Assembly: GCA_963795805.1 (NCBI GenBank)
Contig: CAWCIV010000001.1
Coordinates: forward strand, 1-64,000
Direction: 5' to 3'
Source of the DNA: JALYYC01 sp963795805
GTDB taxonomy: Bacteria; Chloroflexota; Dormibacteria; CF-121
Length of the DNA stretch: 64,000 bases
Positions 33,066 through 42,087 of the stretch are shown here, in pieces. The position numbers and the translations under genes are program-made. The notes below the pieces were generated by a model. It made no database searches. It was not told the DNA's origin and was given only the letters and a program-made list of their open reading frames with translations. How positions within the stretch are numbered: position 1 is the stretch's first letter; every line of letters begins with the position of its first letter.

Positions 33066-33677
33066 GTGACGAACAGGGGGAGTGACCTCCGTCGCGCCAT
33101 CGTGCTCTCCATCCTCAGCGTGGCCTGGAATGCCGGGGCTGGCACCGCGGCCGTGGTCACCGGCCTGATCGTCGGAAGCCTTGCCCTCGCAGGCTTCGGC
33201 CTGGACGCGGCGATCGATGCGGCTGCCTCCCTGGTGCTCATCCGGCGTTTCTACATCGAAGGCAGAGTCCCGGCTCGCGCCGAGGTGCTGGAGCGTCGTG
33301 CCGCCCGCGTCGTCGGCATTGCCCTCCTCGTGATCGCGGCATACCTGGCGACGCAAGCGGTCCGTGCTCTTCTCTCGCACTCCGGGCCCGATGGCTCTGC
33401 GGTGGGCTTGTTCATCTCGGCGGCCTCGGTGATCGCCCTGCCGCCGCTGGCCTACGCCAAGTACCGCACGGCCGAGCGGCTCGCCAGTCCGGCGCTTCGT
33501 GGCGACAGCGTGTTGACGGGAATGGCGGCGATCCTGGCCGCCGCCTCCCTCCTCAGCCTCGGGCTGGTTCGGCTTTTGAACTGGTGGTGGGCCGACGCCG
33601 TCGCCGCACTCATTGTTGCCGTGGTCCTGGCGAGAGAGTCCTACAACGTGCTGGTCAATTTGAGAAAAGCCGGCTAG
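33066..33677 (+). CDS. CDF-like cation transporter
   Basis: The 203-residue protein (GTG 33066) has about five to six helices with the CDF-like motifs SVAWNAGAGTAAVVTGLIVG, GFGLDAAIDAAASLV and ALRGDSVLTGMAAILAA, and WWWADAVAAL near the end. The Asp residues at the usual metal positions are present, but the cytosolic C-terminal domain of classical CDF proteins is absent. A TAGAGT hexamer 8 bases upstream suggests a leaderless mRNA. Confidence 0.8.
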   Translation: MTNRGSDLRRAIVLSILSVAWNAGAGTAAVVTGLIVGSLALAGFGLDAAIDAAASLVLIRRFYIEGRVPARAEVLERRAARVVGIALLVIAAYLATQAVRALLSHSGPDGSAVGLFISAASVIALPPLAYAKYRTAERLASPALRGDSVLTGMAAILAAASLLSLGLVRLLNWWWADAVAALIVAVVLARESYNVLVNLRKAG

Positions 33678-33681
33678 ACCG

Positions 33682-34302
33682 TCAGCCGAGCTTGCCGATC
33701 GTCGTCTCGTCCAGTGGGGGCTCGGCCGGCGTCACGCGCGAAAGCGGGACCCACATGACCAGGTAAAGAAAGAGGATCGGGATGACGCCGAGGCCTCGCA
33801 GGAGCCACCGGGTGCCCTTATCCGTTTGCAGGTCGCCAGCATAGTCGAGCGCGTACGCGATCAGGGGCAGGACGAACTGCAGGACGTTCAGAACCGAGCC
33901 CAACCCGGCTCCGAAGTAGGCGCGAACCACCTTGAGATTCCGATGAATACCCACGCCGAGGCACGTGGTCGCCGTCGCGAAAAACAAGAGGCTGAAGTGA
34001 TTCGGCGGGTTTGTCGCGTCGTAGACGAATCCAACAATCAGGGCGATGGCGCCGGTAACGAGGAAAGTCGTAGCGGTGCCACGGCTCTGACCCTGCCAGG
34101 GATCGGCGACCTGGCGGCTGATTGCCTGGGGTGAGACAAGCCGTCGGGTGACGAAATACCCGGCGATCAGGACGGTCACGCCCAGGAGAAGCCAGGCGAG
34201 GGAGCGATCGGCTGCCGATGGATCGGCCAGGGCCAGGCCAAGGATCACCATCCCCAGCAGGCCGGCGATCGCGATGGCGAGCACGCGTTTCACGAGACCC
34301 AA
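33682..34302 (-). CDS. Polytopic membrane protein of unknown function
   Basis: The 206-residue protein has about six hydrophobic segments (LAIAIAGLLGMVILGLALA, LAWLLLGVTVLIAGYFVT, TFLVTGAIALIVGFVYDAT, FSLLFFATATTCLGVGI, VLQFVLPLIAYALDYAG, LGVIPILFLYLVMWVPL). The start is TTG 34302 behind GAGGG, or GTG 34293. No family is recognised. It converges on the CDF-like gene with a 4-base gap. Confidence 0.75.
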   Translation of the reverse strand: MGLVKRVLAIAIAGLLGMVILGLALADPSAADRSLAWLLLGVTVLIAGYFVTRRLVSPQAISRQVADPWQGQSRGTATTFLVTGAIALIVGFVYDATNPPNHFSLLFFATATTCLGVGIHRNLKVVRAYFGAGLGSVLNVLQFVLPLIAYALDYAGDLQTDKGTRWLLRGLGVIPILFLYLVMWVPLSRVTPAEPPLDETTIGKLG

Positions 34303-34360
34303 ATAGGACGGCCCTCAATCGGGAAACCTTCGGGCGTTCCGTCAGCGGCATAATCGGGAG

Positions 34361-34990
34361 GTGAGGCGCCTTGCGCGCAGCTGGAAAATCGTCCTCGGGA
34401 CGCTGCTGGGGGCCATCATCTTTGCCGTGGCCGCCTCAACCGCCGTCCAGTACCGGAAGCAAGCGCAGGTCGACATGCGGGCCGACCTGACGTTCACCGG
34501 CGCCGTCTCGGGGCGAATGACCGAGCTGAAAACGGTGAAAAACCGGCGATCGAGCTGCTCTGTCGATACGGTGCAAGGGGTTGATCAATGGGCCGCCAGC
34601 TTCGTCGGGAGCGTCGATGGCAAGCCGATGGCCCTGTTTTTCGCTCTGACCCCCTACCACGGCGCCGGCATCTATACGAACCCGGGCGTTCCGGACGCGG
34701 CAACGTTGAAGACGATCTCGGTGGCCGATCTTTTCAAGATGAAAATATCGGTCCACATGGGCCTGAACAGGGACCCGCTGAAGAACACGCCGATCCCCGA
34801 CTATGCGACGGAGCCCGGATCTCCGGTCCAGGGGCCATTGACGGATCTGATTCCCATGGCCGGCCTGGGAAAAGCGACGGTCACGCTCGAGGCCGATAAG
34901 AAGACGGGCCGCGTCGATGCCATCCTGATGAACTCTGCGACCCCCACCGGTCCACCGGTCCACGTGCGGGGCACGTTCAAATGCGCCTAG
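34361..34990 (+). CDS. Exported protein of unknown function
   Basis: The 209-residue protein has an N-terminal signal-anchor (IVLGTLLGAIIFAVAASTAV) and a compact outer domain (RADLTFTGAVSGRMTEL, ALFFALTPYHGAGIYTNPGV, KATVTLEADKKTGRVDAILM) ending in a Cys-Ala. It resembles no family I know. GTG 34361 has CATAAT at 34349-34354, 6 bases upstream, which suggests a leaderless transcript. Confidence 0.7.
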   Translation: MRRLARSWKIVLGTLLGAIIFAVAASTAVQYRKQAQVDMRADLTFTGAVSGRMTELKTVKNRRSSCSVDTVQGVDQWAASFVGSVDGKPMALFFALTPYHGAGIYTNPGVPDAATLKTISVADLFKMKISVHMGLNRDPLKNTPIPDYATEPGSPVQGPLTDLIPMAGLGKATVTLEADKKTGRVDAILMNSATPTGPPVHVRGTFKCA

Positions 34991-35007
34991 CGTATGCGGC
35001 TGCCAAT

Positions 35008-35025
35008 CCTAAGAGAAATATTAGG
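35008..35025. promoter_or_regulatory. Inverted repeat upstream of the second CUT2 operon
   Basis: CCTAA (35008-35012) and TTAGG (35021-35025) are separated by 8 A-rich bases, about 85 bases upstream of the binding-protein start. A regulator of this importer may bind here; none is encoded next to it. Confidence 0.4.
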
Positions 35026-35108
35026 CCCATCTTTTGTCGTATGCTCCGTTTGGCCGAACGTCTGATCGAGGGACGTCGGCGAGACAAAACGGAGGAGGGA
35101 CACAGGCA

Positions 35109-36338
35109 TTGAGGAGTCCAGTTAGATCGTTGGCGATCGTCGGCGCCGCCGTCATTGCGCTGACGGCCTGCGGTACATCGACCCCGGGGGGGACCTCGGC
35201 GAGTGCATCCGTGCCATCGGGCCTTAGCGTGACGTCCTTTGACGCCAGTTTTTCGGCGATGAGCCAGTTGAAGAGTCTGACGTCGGCTGGCAGCGGGTTG
35301 GTTGGCGTGATCCTGCCCGACACGACCTCGTCGACGCGCTACGTCAACTTCGACCTGCCGTACTTGAAGAAGGCATTCGATGGCGCCGGATACTCATCAT
35401 CGCAATACAAGATCGACAATGCGGGCGGTAGCGACTCCCAGGAGCTCGCCGATGCCCAGGCGGACATCACCGCCGGCGCCAAAGTCCTGATCTTCGACCC
35501 GATCGACAGCAATGTCGGCACGCAGATCCAGGCCCTTGCCCAGTCGCATGGCGTCAAGGCGATCAGCTACGATCGGGCGACCTTCACGGGCACCAACACG
35601 TACTACGTCAGCTTTGACAATGTCCAGGTCGGCAAACTGATCGGCCAGGGCTTCAAGGACTGCATCACGGCGTGGAACGTCGCGAGCCCGAAAGTCTTCA
35701 CGCTTAACGGCGGAGAGGACACCGACCCGAACGCGGTCTCCTTCGCGCAGGGGTACAACCAGGTCATCTGGGGCGACACCACCAGCCCCGAACCCGCGGG
35801 GAAGACGAACAGTGCCGGCTACACGCTGGTCGGTGACCAGGTCGCACCCGGCTGGGACAACTCCAAGGGTCAAACCATCTTCCAGAATCAGTTCACCGCC
35901 CACAAGAACATCAATGCCACGGTAGAAGCGAACGACGGGCTTGCCAATGCCGTCATCACCGTGCTCAAGAACCAGAATGTGGGCGCGAAGAAGGTCCCAA
36001 CCACGGGACAGGACGCGACGCAGCAGGGCATGGTCAACGTCCTGCAGGGGTTCCAGTGTGGTTCGGTGTACAAGGCGGTCTACCAGGAGGCCCAGGACGC
36101 CGTCGCCCTGGCGACCATCCTGCGTGCCGGTCAAACGCCGCCAACAGCGTTGCTGAATGGGACGACCACGCCGCCATCCGGCGTGTCGGGTAGCCAGCAG
36201 CCGGCGTCATTGCTGGTCCCGGTGTGGGTCAATATCTCGAATATGGCGTCGACCGTCATCAAGGACAACTTCGTCGACAAGACCCAGCTCTGCACGGCGG
36301 CCGGAGCGGCCGCCTGCACCGCAGCCGGGATTAGCTAG
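35109..36338 (+). CDS. CUT2-type sugar-binding lipoprotein (second importer)
   Basis: The start is TTG 35109, placed by GGAGGAGGG 10 bases upstream. A lipobox LTAC gives Cys 21. The 409-residue protein has the type I binding fold (LVGVILPDTTSSTRYVNFDL, QADITAGAKVLIFDPIDSN, GVKAISYDRATFTGTNTYYV, NDGLANAVITVLKNQNVGAK), as in xylose/glucose ChvE-XylF-type binding proteins. A strong hairpin follows its stop. Confidence 0.92.
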   Translation: MRSPVRSLAIVGAAVIALTACGTSTPGGTSASASVPSGLSVTSFDASFSAMSQLKSLTSAGSGLVGVILPDTTSSTRYVNFDLPYLKKAFDGAGYSSSQYKIDNAGGSDSQELADAQADITAGAKVLIFDPIDSNVGTQIQALAQSHGVKAISYDRATFTGTNTYYVSFDNVQVGKLIGQGFKDCITAWNVASPKVFTLNGGEDTDPNAVSFAQGYNQVIWGDTTSPEPAGKTNSAGYTLVGDQVAPGWDNSKGQTIFQNQFTAHKNINATVEANDGLANAVITVLKNQNVGAKKVPTTGQDATQQGMVNVLQGFQCGSVYKAVYQEAQDAVALATILRAGQTPPTALLNGTTTPPSGVSGSQQPASLLVPVWVNISNMASTVIKDNFVDKTQLCTAAGAAACTAAGIS

Positions 36339-36344
36339 AGACGA

Positions 36345-36373
36345 GAGGCGCCGCTGCCGGGCAGCGGCGCCTC
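36345..36373 (+). terminator. Strong hairpin between binding-protein and ATPase genes
   Basis: GAGGCGCCGCTGCC (36345-36358) pairs with GGCAGCGGCGCCTC (36360-36373). There is no long T-run. Position after the binding-protein gene suggests partial termination or mRNA protection, which keeps the binding protein in excess over the transporter. Confidence 0.65.
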
Positions 36374-36405
36374 GTTACCAGAGTCAGCCGCGATAAAGTG
36401 AGACC

Positions 36406-37242
36406 GTGGCGCAGGTGATCGGTCAGTCGCCGGTGGCTGGGGAATCGCCGCCGGCTGGACAACAACCGCTGCTCCAGGTCCGTGGCCTGGACAAGCACTT
36501 CGGCCCGGTTCAGTCCCTGACCAAGGTGGACCTCGATCTTCCGGCGGGGAAGGTCACCGCGCTGGTGGGGGACAACGGCGCCGGGAAGTCGGTGCTGACG
36601 AAGTGCATCGCCGGCATCTACCAGGCTGACCACGGCCAGTTCCTCTGGGAGGGGCACGCGGCCCAGATCAAAAGCCCCGGTGACTCCGCGCGGCTCGGGA
36701 TCGAGACCGTTTACCAGGACCTCGCCCTCGCGGACAACCTCGACATTGTGCAGAACATGTTCCTCGGGCGCGAGCGGCTGCAAAACGGTTTCCTCGACGA
36801 GGACGACATGGAGCGCGCGGCCGCCAAAACCCTCGCCGATCTGCGGGTCACGACGGTGCGGTCGATCCGCCAGCCGGTGGCATCGCTGTCGGGGGGTCAG
36901 CGCCAATCGGTGGCGGTGGCCAAAGCGGTCATGTGGAACTCGAAGCTCGTCATGATGGATGAGCCGACCGCCGCCCTCGGCGTGGTGCAGACCAAGATGG
37001 TGCTGGACCTGGCGCGGCGATTACGGGATCGCGGCCTGGCCGTCATGGTCATTTCCCACAATCTGAACGATGTCTTCGAGGTCGCGGATCGGATCGCCGT
37101 CCTCTACCTCGGACGGCTGGTGGCGCAGGATCTTGCCTCGGCCTTCGACCGCCAGAGCGTCGTCGAGTACATGACAACCGGTGCGCGCGGCGGCGCCGGC
37201 AAGAAGACGAATGGTGAAAGGACTCGTCATGGCGCAAGTTGA
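36406..37242 (+). CDS. CUT2 importer ATPase with a single ABC domain
   Basis: The 278-residue protein has Walker A GDNGAGKS, the signature LSGGQRQSVAVAKAV, Walker B LVMMDEPTAALG and the switch ISHNLNDV. Unlike RbsA-type ATPases it has one ABC unit, as in FrcA-like systems, so it should act as a homodimer. GTG 36406 follows TAAAGT (36394-36399) by 6 bases, a leaderless pattern. It pairs with the permease 37229-38554. Confidence 0.92.
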   Translation: MAQVIGQSPVAGESPPAGQQPLLQVRGLDKHFGPVQSLTKVDLDLPAGKVTALVGDNGAGKSVLTKCIAGIYQADHGQFLWEGHAAQIKSPGDSARLGIETVYQDLALADNLDIVQNMFLGRERLQNGFLDEDDMERAAAKTLADLRVTTVRSIRQPVASLSGGQRQSVAVAKAVMWNSKLVMMDEPTAALGVVQTKMVLDLARRLRDRGLAVMVISHNLNDVFEVADRIAVLYLGRLVAQDLASAFDRQSVVEYMTTGARGGAGKKTNGERTRHGAS

Positions 37243-38554
37243 GGCGCCGGAGTCCGCTCCAGACCCGACGGCCGCCGCTGACGCGGCGACCGAGGTTCCG
37301 CCCGGGATCGTAGCCCAGTCTCTTGGCGAGTGGTTCGCCGCCTGGTTGGTTCGGATCCGGGCCGGCGACAGTGGCGTCCTGCCGGTCATCCTGGGTCTCG
37401 TCATCATCACCGTGGCGTTCCAGGCCATCAGCCCGCATCACGTCTTCCTGTCGGCGGGCAACCTCGTGAACCTGTTCCAACAAAGTGCGGTCTTCATGGT
37501 GCTGGCGATGGGAGAGCTCTTTGTCCTGTTGCTCGGCGAGATTGATCTGTCCATCGGGTATGCGGGTGCCGTCGGCGCGGCGGCTGCGGTGCAACTGGTC
37601 CAGCCGGCGACGACGAAATGGCCCTGGTGGGGCGCCATCTTTACCGGGCTGCTGATTTGTGCGGTGATCGGCGCGGTGCAGGGAACGGTGATCACCCGGC
37701 TCCGGGTGTCATCGTTGATCGTCACGCTCGCCGGGTTGCTGATCTGGAACGGGGTGATGTTGCTCGTGCTTGGCCTGGCCTTCTCGGGCTACCCAAGCCT
37801 CGCGGGCTCGAGTCCGAATCAGCACGTGCTCTACAACTTGATGTGGGGCACGATCGACCCCGTCGTGAGCTGGATCGCGATGGCGGTGGTTGTCATCGCG
37901 GTCGGAGGCGTCCTCTGGTTCAGCGATGGCCGCCGGCGCCGCAGTGGCCTGGTCGCCCCGCCGTTGAGTCTCACCGTGCTGAAGATTGCGCTGATCGCCA
38001 TTGTGTCCATCGCGGTGGTCGCCATTTGCAACGTCAACCGTGCCGCGTTCGGTACCCTCGCGGGTGTGCCGTGGGTCATCCCGATCGTCCTGGCGGTCTT
38101 CGGGGTCTGGATGGTGCTACTTCAGAAAACCAGGTTCGGGCGCTATGTCTACGCCATTGGCGGTAATCCCGAGGCGGCACGCCGCGCCGGCATCAATCTG
38201 TCGGTGATTCGGACCTGGTGCTTTATCCTCTGCTCCTTCACGGCGGGCATTGGGTTGATGCTGAACGCCTCTTACCTCGGCGGCATGTCGAACAACGTCA
38301 ACGGTGGGCAGCTCGTCCTCTATGCGGTCGCCTCGGCGGTCCTGGCCGGAACCAGCCTCTTCGGTGGCCGCGGCAAGGTCCTCCACGGGATTCTCGGCGG
38401 ACTCGTCATCGGCGGGATCTACAACGGCATGGGGCTCATCGGCCTGGACGTCCAGTGGCAGTTCATCGTGACCGGGCTGGTCCTGATCGTCGCGGTCACG
38501 ATCGATTCGCTGTCGCGACGAGCCGCTACCTCCGGCAGCGCCGCTCGCGCCTAG
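37229..38554 (+). CDS. CUT2 importer permease (XylH-like, long form)
   Basis: The 441-residue protein overlaps the ATPase end by 14 bases and starts with ATG 37229 behind AAAGGA. It has FVLLLGEIDLSIGYAGAVGA and YVYAIGGNPEAARRAGINLS, the permease signatures, and 11-12 predicted helices, longer than RbsC (about 320), as in XylH. An extra loop with a basic stretch (GRRRRSG) lies in the middle. It completes the second sugar importer. Confidence 0.92.
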   Translation: MAQVEAPESAPDPTAAADAATEVPPGIVAQSLGEWFAAWLVRIRAGDSGVLPVILGLVIITVAFQAISPHHVFLSAGNLVNLFQQSAVFMVLAMGELFVLLLGEIDLSIGYAGAVGAAAAVQLVQPATTKWPWWGAIFTGLLICAVIGAVQGTVITRLRVSSLIVTLAGLLIWNGVMLLVLGLAFSGYPSLAGSSPNQHVLYNLMWGTIDPVVSWIAMAVVVIAVGGVLWFSDGRRRRSGLVAPPLSLTVLKIALIAIVSIAVVAICNVNRAAFGTLAGVPWVIPIVLAVFGVWMVLLQKTRFGRYVYAIGGNPEAARRAGINLSVIRTWCFILCSFTAGIGLMLNASYLGGMSNNVNGGQLVLYAVASAVLAGTSLFGGRGKVLHGILGGLVIGGIYNGMGLIGLDVQWQFIVTGLVLIVAVTIDSLSRRAATSGSAARA

Positions 38555-38566
38555 CCCGGGAGCCCG

Positions 38567-39322
38567 ATGCTCACCATTCGGCCGCGCGCCTCGCTGCACC
38601 ACGTCGAGGGCGGCTGGTTTAGCGCCAACTGGCATTTCAGCTTCGACGACTACGAGGATCCGGACAACACCTGGTTCGGCGACCTGCGTGTCTTCAACGA
38701 TGACCGCCTGATCCCCGGCGCCGCGTGGCCGATGCATCCGCACCGCGACATCGAGGGGATCACCTATGTCGCCGAGGGAACCTTCGAGCACGCTGACAGC
38801 CGTGGCAACGGCGGCATCTTGATGCCGGGATCAATCCAGCGGGCGACCCTGGGCTCGGGCATGCAGCATTCAGAGCGCAACGGGTCGAAGACGGAGCCGA
38901 TGCGCTTCATCCAGATGTGGGTCATTCCCGCGCACCGCGGGCTGGAGCCGTCCGTCGAGCAGCACAGCTTTCCGGAGCGCGATCGGAAGGGCCGGTTCCT
39001 GCCGGTCCTCATCCCGGCCGAGGGCTACGGTGGGGCGGACGCCCCGAAAAGTTCTTCCGCGGTCACGGTTCACCAGGATGCCGCCGTGTATGCGACGTTG
39101 CTGCCTCCGGGATCGTCCGTCACCCACCGATTCCGGTCCGGGTTTGGTGGATACTTCTTTAACGTCCATGGCGAGGCCGAGCTCGAAACCGCGAGCGGCG
39201 GCGGCAAGGTTGACGAAGGCGGGGCCGCGAAGATCATGGATGTACCAGACGTCACGGTGAAAGCCGGCCCGGCGGGTGCGGAAGCGCTCCTGGTGGAGAC
39301 ACGCACGGGGGAGGGCGAATAA
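38567..39322 (+). CDS. Pirin family protein
   Basis: The 251-residue cupin protein shows RPRASLHHVEGGWFSANWHF, then WPMHPHRDIEGITYV and GSGMQHSERNG with the metal-binding His and Glu residues, and MWVIPAHRGLEP. This is the pirin pattern. Some pirins are quercetinase-like dioxygenases, others bind regulators. It follows the permease by 12 bases but is probably not part of sugar uptake. Confidence 0.92.
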   Translation: MLTIRPRASLHHVEGGWFSANWHFSFDDYEDPDNTWFGDLRVFNDDRLIPGAAWPMHPHRDIEGITYVAEGTFEHADSRGNGGILMPGSIQRATLGSGMQHSERNGSKTEPMRFIQMWVIPAHRGLEPSVEQHSFPERDRKGRFLPVLIPAEGYGGADAPKSSSAVTVHQDAAVYATLLPPGSSVTHRFRSGFGGYFFNVHGEAELETASGGGKVDEGGAAKIMDVPDVTVKAGPAGAEALLVETRTGEGE

Positions 39323-39323
39323 G

Positions 39324-40211
39324 GTGGACCGCTGGCCGGAGCTGCCGTACGAGGCGTGGAAGGACACGATGGACACGCTGCACATGACGCTGCAGATCAT
39401 CGGCAAGGTACGGCTCGCGCTGACGCCCTTCGAGCCGCAATGGGCCAACGTCCCGTTGTATGTGACCGCCAGAGGCCTGACGACAACCCCGATGGCCGCC
39501 GGCGACAGGATCTTCCAGGTCGATGTCGACCTGATCGATCACCAGGTCACCATCCTCACGAATGACGGGGCGTACGAGCTGGTGGCGTTGACCGCCCGTC
39601 CGGTGGCGGAGTTCTACCAGGAGTTCATGGGCGTGCTCCGCTCACTTGGGATCGCTGTCGAGATCTCGACGCGGCCGTCCGAGGTGGAAAACCCGATTCG
39701 GTTTCCTGAGGACACCGTGCACTCGGCCTACGATCCGGCCTCGGTCACCCGCTTCTTTGATGCGCTGTCCCAGATCGACCTCGTCCTCAAGGAGCACCGG
39801 GCAACGTTTCGGGGCAAGACGTCGCTCGTCAATTTCTTCTGGGGAACGTTCGATCTGGCCATGACACGGTATTCCGGCCGGTCGCTCGAGCCACCCTCGA
39901 GCGGCGGCGTGATCCGGCGGCGAGGCGCCGACGCGGAAGTCATCTGTGTCGGCTTCTGGCCGGGTAACTCCCGCGTTCCCGCGCCACACTTCTTTGGCTA
40001 TGCCGCACCGCAGCCGGCCGGGATCGAGAAGGAACCGATCCGGCCGCAGGGCGCCCATTGGGATCCGACCATCCGGGAGTTCTTGCTTCCCTATGACGAG
40101 GTCCGGTCGGCCGCCTCACCCCGCGCGGCGCTCCTGGAGTTCTGCGAGAGCGTGTACACCGCCGGGGCGACGCTTGCCGACTGGGACAAAACGCTAGTCG
40201 GGACGAGCTAG
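39324..40211 (+). CDS. DUF5996 family protein
   Basis: The 295-residue protein starts with GTG 39324 directly after the pirin gene, behind GGGGGAGGG. WPELPYEAWKDTMDTLHMTL, KVRLALTPFEPQWANVPLYV, RGKTSLVNFFWGTFDLAMTR-like SLVNFFWGTFDLAMTRYSGR and FLLPYDEVR are the hallmark blocks of DUF5996, a family of unknown function. It is soluble, with no signal peptide. Confidence 0.88.
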   Translation: MDRWPELPYEAWKDTMDTLHMTLQIIGKVRLALTPFEPQWANVPLYVTARGLTTTPMAAGDRIFQVDVDLIDHQVTILTNDGAYELVALTARPVAEFYQEFMGVLRSLGIAVEISTRPSEVENPIRFPEDTVHSAYDPASVTRFFDALSQIDLVLKEHRATFRGKTSLVNFFWGTFDLAMTRYSGRSLEPPSSGGVIRRRGADAEVICVGFWPGNSRVPAPHFFGYAAPQPAGIEKEPIRPQGAHWDPTIREFLLPYDEVRSAASPRAALLEFCESVYTAGATLADWDKTLVGTS

Positions 40212-40237
40212 CGTCGAGTGCCGGCCCGGTCCAGGTT

Positions 40238-40825
40238 TCAGGCGGGGAAGATTGCCCCGAGGAGTCCGAGCCCGGTCAGCAGCAGACCCAGGACGATCGC
40301 AACGATTTCTCCCCAGGTGAAACCGCGAGGCCGCGCGTCGGGATACCGGTGTTTCAGGTAGTCACTGGCTGCCTGTTGCGTGAGGAAGGTGGCGGCGGCG
40401 GCCATCGTGCCGCTAACGAGGAAGGCAATGATGACGATGCTCGCCGTGTTCGACCGCGAGAAGATGTTTCCGATCACGTTGTCGAGGATGAACAGCGTGA
40501 CGACCAGTCCGGGGTTAAAGGCCCCGACGCGTGGCAGGTCCGGGGCGGCTTTCTTGAGGTCGTCCAGGACCCGGTAGAGCACGACCAGCCCGTAAAACGG
40601 GACCAGGATCCACCAGAACGAGCGCGCCCGAGGGAATTTCTCGCGCTGGGCAAACGCGAAGAGTTGCCACCACCACCAGATCGTGTAGAAGGGGTCCGCC
40701 AGGAAAGTCAGGACCGCGACGCGGCGTGGATCACGGTAGAAGTTGAGGCCGGTGCTGGTGGTGTCGCGCGTCGGCGGGGAATCCGGGCCCGGGAACGGGG
40801 CCGCCTGGTGGTCAGCGTTGGGCAT
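40238..40825 (-). CDS. Membrane protein with DUF4234-like helices
   Basis: The 195-residue protein (ATG 40825) has a Pro-rich N-terminus, LNFYRDPRRVAVLTFLADPF, YTIWWWWQLFAFAQREKFPR, SFWWILVPFYGLVVLYRV and three further helices. The Trp-rich paired helices resemble DUF4234 proteins. Its function is unknown. It converges on the DUF5996 gene. Confidence 0.75.
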   Translation of the reverse strand: MPNADHQAAPFPGPDSPPTRDTTSTGLNFYRDPRRVAVLTFLADPFYTIWWWWQLFAFAQREKFPRARSFWWILVPFYGLVVLYRVLDDLKKAAPDLPRVGAFNPGLVVTLFILDNVIGNIFSRSNTASIVIIAFLVSGTMAAAATFLTQQAASDYLKHRYPDARPRGFTWGEIVAIVLGLLLTGLGLLGAIFPA

Positions 40826-40863
40826 CGGTCATCGCCCTCACGGCTTAGCGGATTCTAATAAAA

Positions 40864-40890
40864 AAAGAGGCCGCGCGAGGCGGCCTCTTT
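40864..40890 (-). terminator. Intrinsic terminator of the secreted protease-like gene
   Basis: AAAGAGGCCGC (40864-40874) pairs perfectly with GCGGCCTCTTT (40880-40890) around GCGAG. On the minus strand the hairpin is followed by a T-run (TTTTTTTATTAG), so it ends the leftward gene 40906-41916. Confidence 0.92.
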
Positions 40891-40905
40891 GAATCGAGGG
40901 ACTGA

Positions 40906-41916
40906 CTATCGGGTAACGGCGCAGGCGCCCTGGCCGCCGTTGGCCTCGTTGCTCCAGAGCGGTTGGACGGCGAACGGATGACCTCCGAGGGTGATGTTCT
41001 GCAGGCCGGTCCAGGCGCACTTGTCGCCGTTTTCGCTGGTCTGCACGTCGTTCCATCCATCCTGGGTCCCGTTGAAGTTGTCAGGATCGGTGATCGCCTC
41101 GGCCCACTCGTGGCCGAAGACGGTGCTGTATCCGTCGAGGTACCCGTTCCCGAAGGCATTGTTCGTCTTGTTCACGTAGTTCTGGCCGCAGCCGGCACCC
41201 TGCTCGGGCACGTAGGGCATGAAGGAGTAGCGGACACCGTGGCCGGTCGTGTGCGCGGTTTCGGCATGGTAGGCGCAGTAGACGGTGCCGTATGCGGTGG
41301 CCTGGTGACCGGGCTCGGTCAGGATGAAGTAGGTGGCGTCGATGTTGTAGCCGAAGTGCTGCGCGGCCTTGACCGCCTCGGCCTCGATCGGGTCATTGGT
41401 CTGGTTCTCCGCCAGGCCGGTGGTGGCGATGGTGGCCGGAACCGGCGTCGGGTCGATCCAAATTCCCTTCAGTTGACCCGTCGGGTTGGTGATGTACTGC
41501 GCGTAGGGGTTCCCCGCGCACGCGGTCGCCGGGTCGATGTTCTGGCAGTACTGGGTCTGCACGCCGCTATAGGGGGAGCCGCCGAGGTTGCGGACGAAGG
41601 TGTTGAGGTAGTTCATCGCCGTCTTGTTCGTATAGGTGTAGCCGCCTGCGGTGGCGGAGAAGCCGTTCTTCCAGGCCGGCCCCCAGTAGATCAGGTATGT
41701 CGCCGGAACTCGCTCAACCAGGCCGCCGTGGTAGATCAGGTTGTTGGGAGCCACCGGTGGCGTCGAACCGATCCCCCAGAAGACGTGCTTCGAGCCGACG
41801 ACGAGGGGCTGCGAACCGGCACCGTAGCTGGCCGAGGTGCTCAGCACGAGCGCGGCGAGTGCGGCGCCAATCGCAACCAGTGGGCGAACGCGGCGGAGTG
41901 TTGAACGAACGTTCAC
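40906..41916 (-). CDS. Secreted protein with zincin-like HExxE motif
   Basis: The 336-residue protein starts with GTG 41916 behind AGGAGGG. A signal peptide (LVAIGAALAALVLSTSASYG) precedes a mature part with YLIYWGPAWKNGF, YFILTEPGHQAT, GYSTVFGHEWAEAITDPD and TSENGDKCAW. The HEWAEAITDPD segment matches secreted EXORDIUM-like and related proteins in which His and Glu bind metal. It is probably an extracellular hydrolase or binding protein; protease activity is an inference. The gene ends at a strong intrinsic terminator. Confidence 0.8.
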   Translation of the reverse strand: MNVRSTLRRVRPLVAIGAALAALVLSTSASYGAGSQPLVVGSKHVFWGIGSTPPVAPNNLIYHGGLVERVPATYLIYWGPAWKNGFSATAGGYTYTNKTAMNYLNTFVRNLGGSPYSGVQTQYCQNIDPATACAGNPYAQYITNPTGQLKGIWIDPTPVPATIATTGLAENQTNDPIEAEAVKAAQHFGYNIDATYFILTEPGHQATAYGTVYCAYHAETAHTTGHGVRYSFMPYVPEQGAGCGQNYVNKTNNAFGNGYLDGYSTVFGHEWAEAITDPDNFNGTQDGWNDVQTSENGDKCAWTGLQNITLGGHPFAVQPLWSNEANGGQGACAVTR

Positions 41917-42039
41917 TTGTCCCTCCTGTTTCCTGTCGATGTCCCAAGTCCGACATGCCACCACGTGCCGTGGTAGCTAACGTATCGACTGTAACATTCG
42001 CCCTGCGCGGGAGGCAAGGATTGATGATGCTGCTTCACT

Positions 42040-42078
42040 CACTATCCACTTGACACCACAGATAGTGCTGGCTATGGT
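42040..42078 (+). promoter_or_regulatory. Promoter of the TrmB-like gene with overlapping operator
   Basis: TTGACA (42050-42055), a 17-base spacer and TATGGT (42073-42078) form a sigma-70 promoter whose transcript would begin within a few bases of GTG 42088. CACTATC (42040-42046) and GATAGTG (42061-42067) are an inverted repeat flanking the -35 box, probably an autoregulatory operator. Confidence 0.75.
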
Positions 42079-42087
42079 GTAGACCGC

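Noticed and set aside
32112..33380. Leftward 422-codon open frame over the HtrA-like gene
   Set aside because: The rightward frame has the full catalytic triad and a membrane helix; the leftward frame is Arg/Gly/His-rich.
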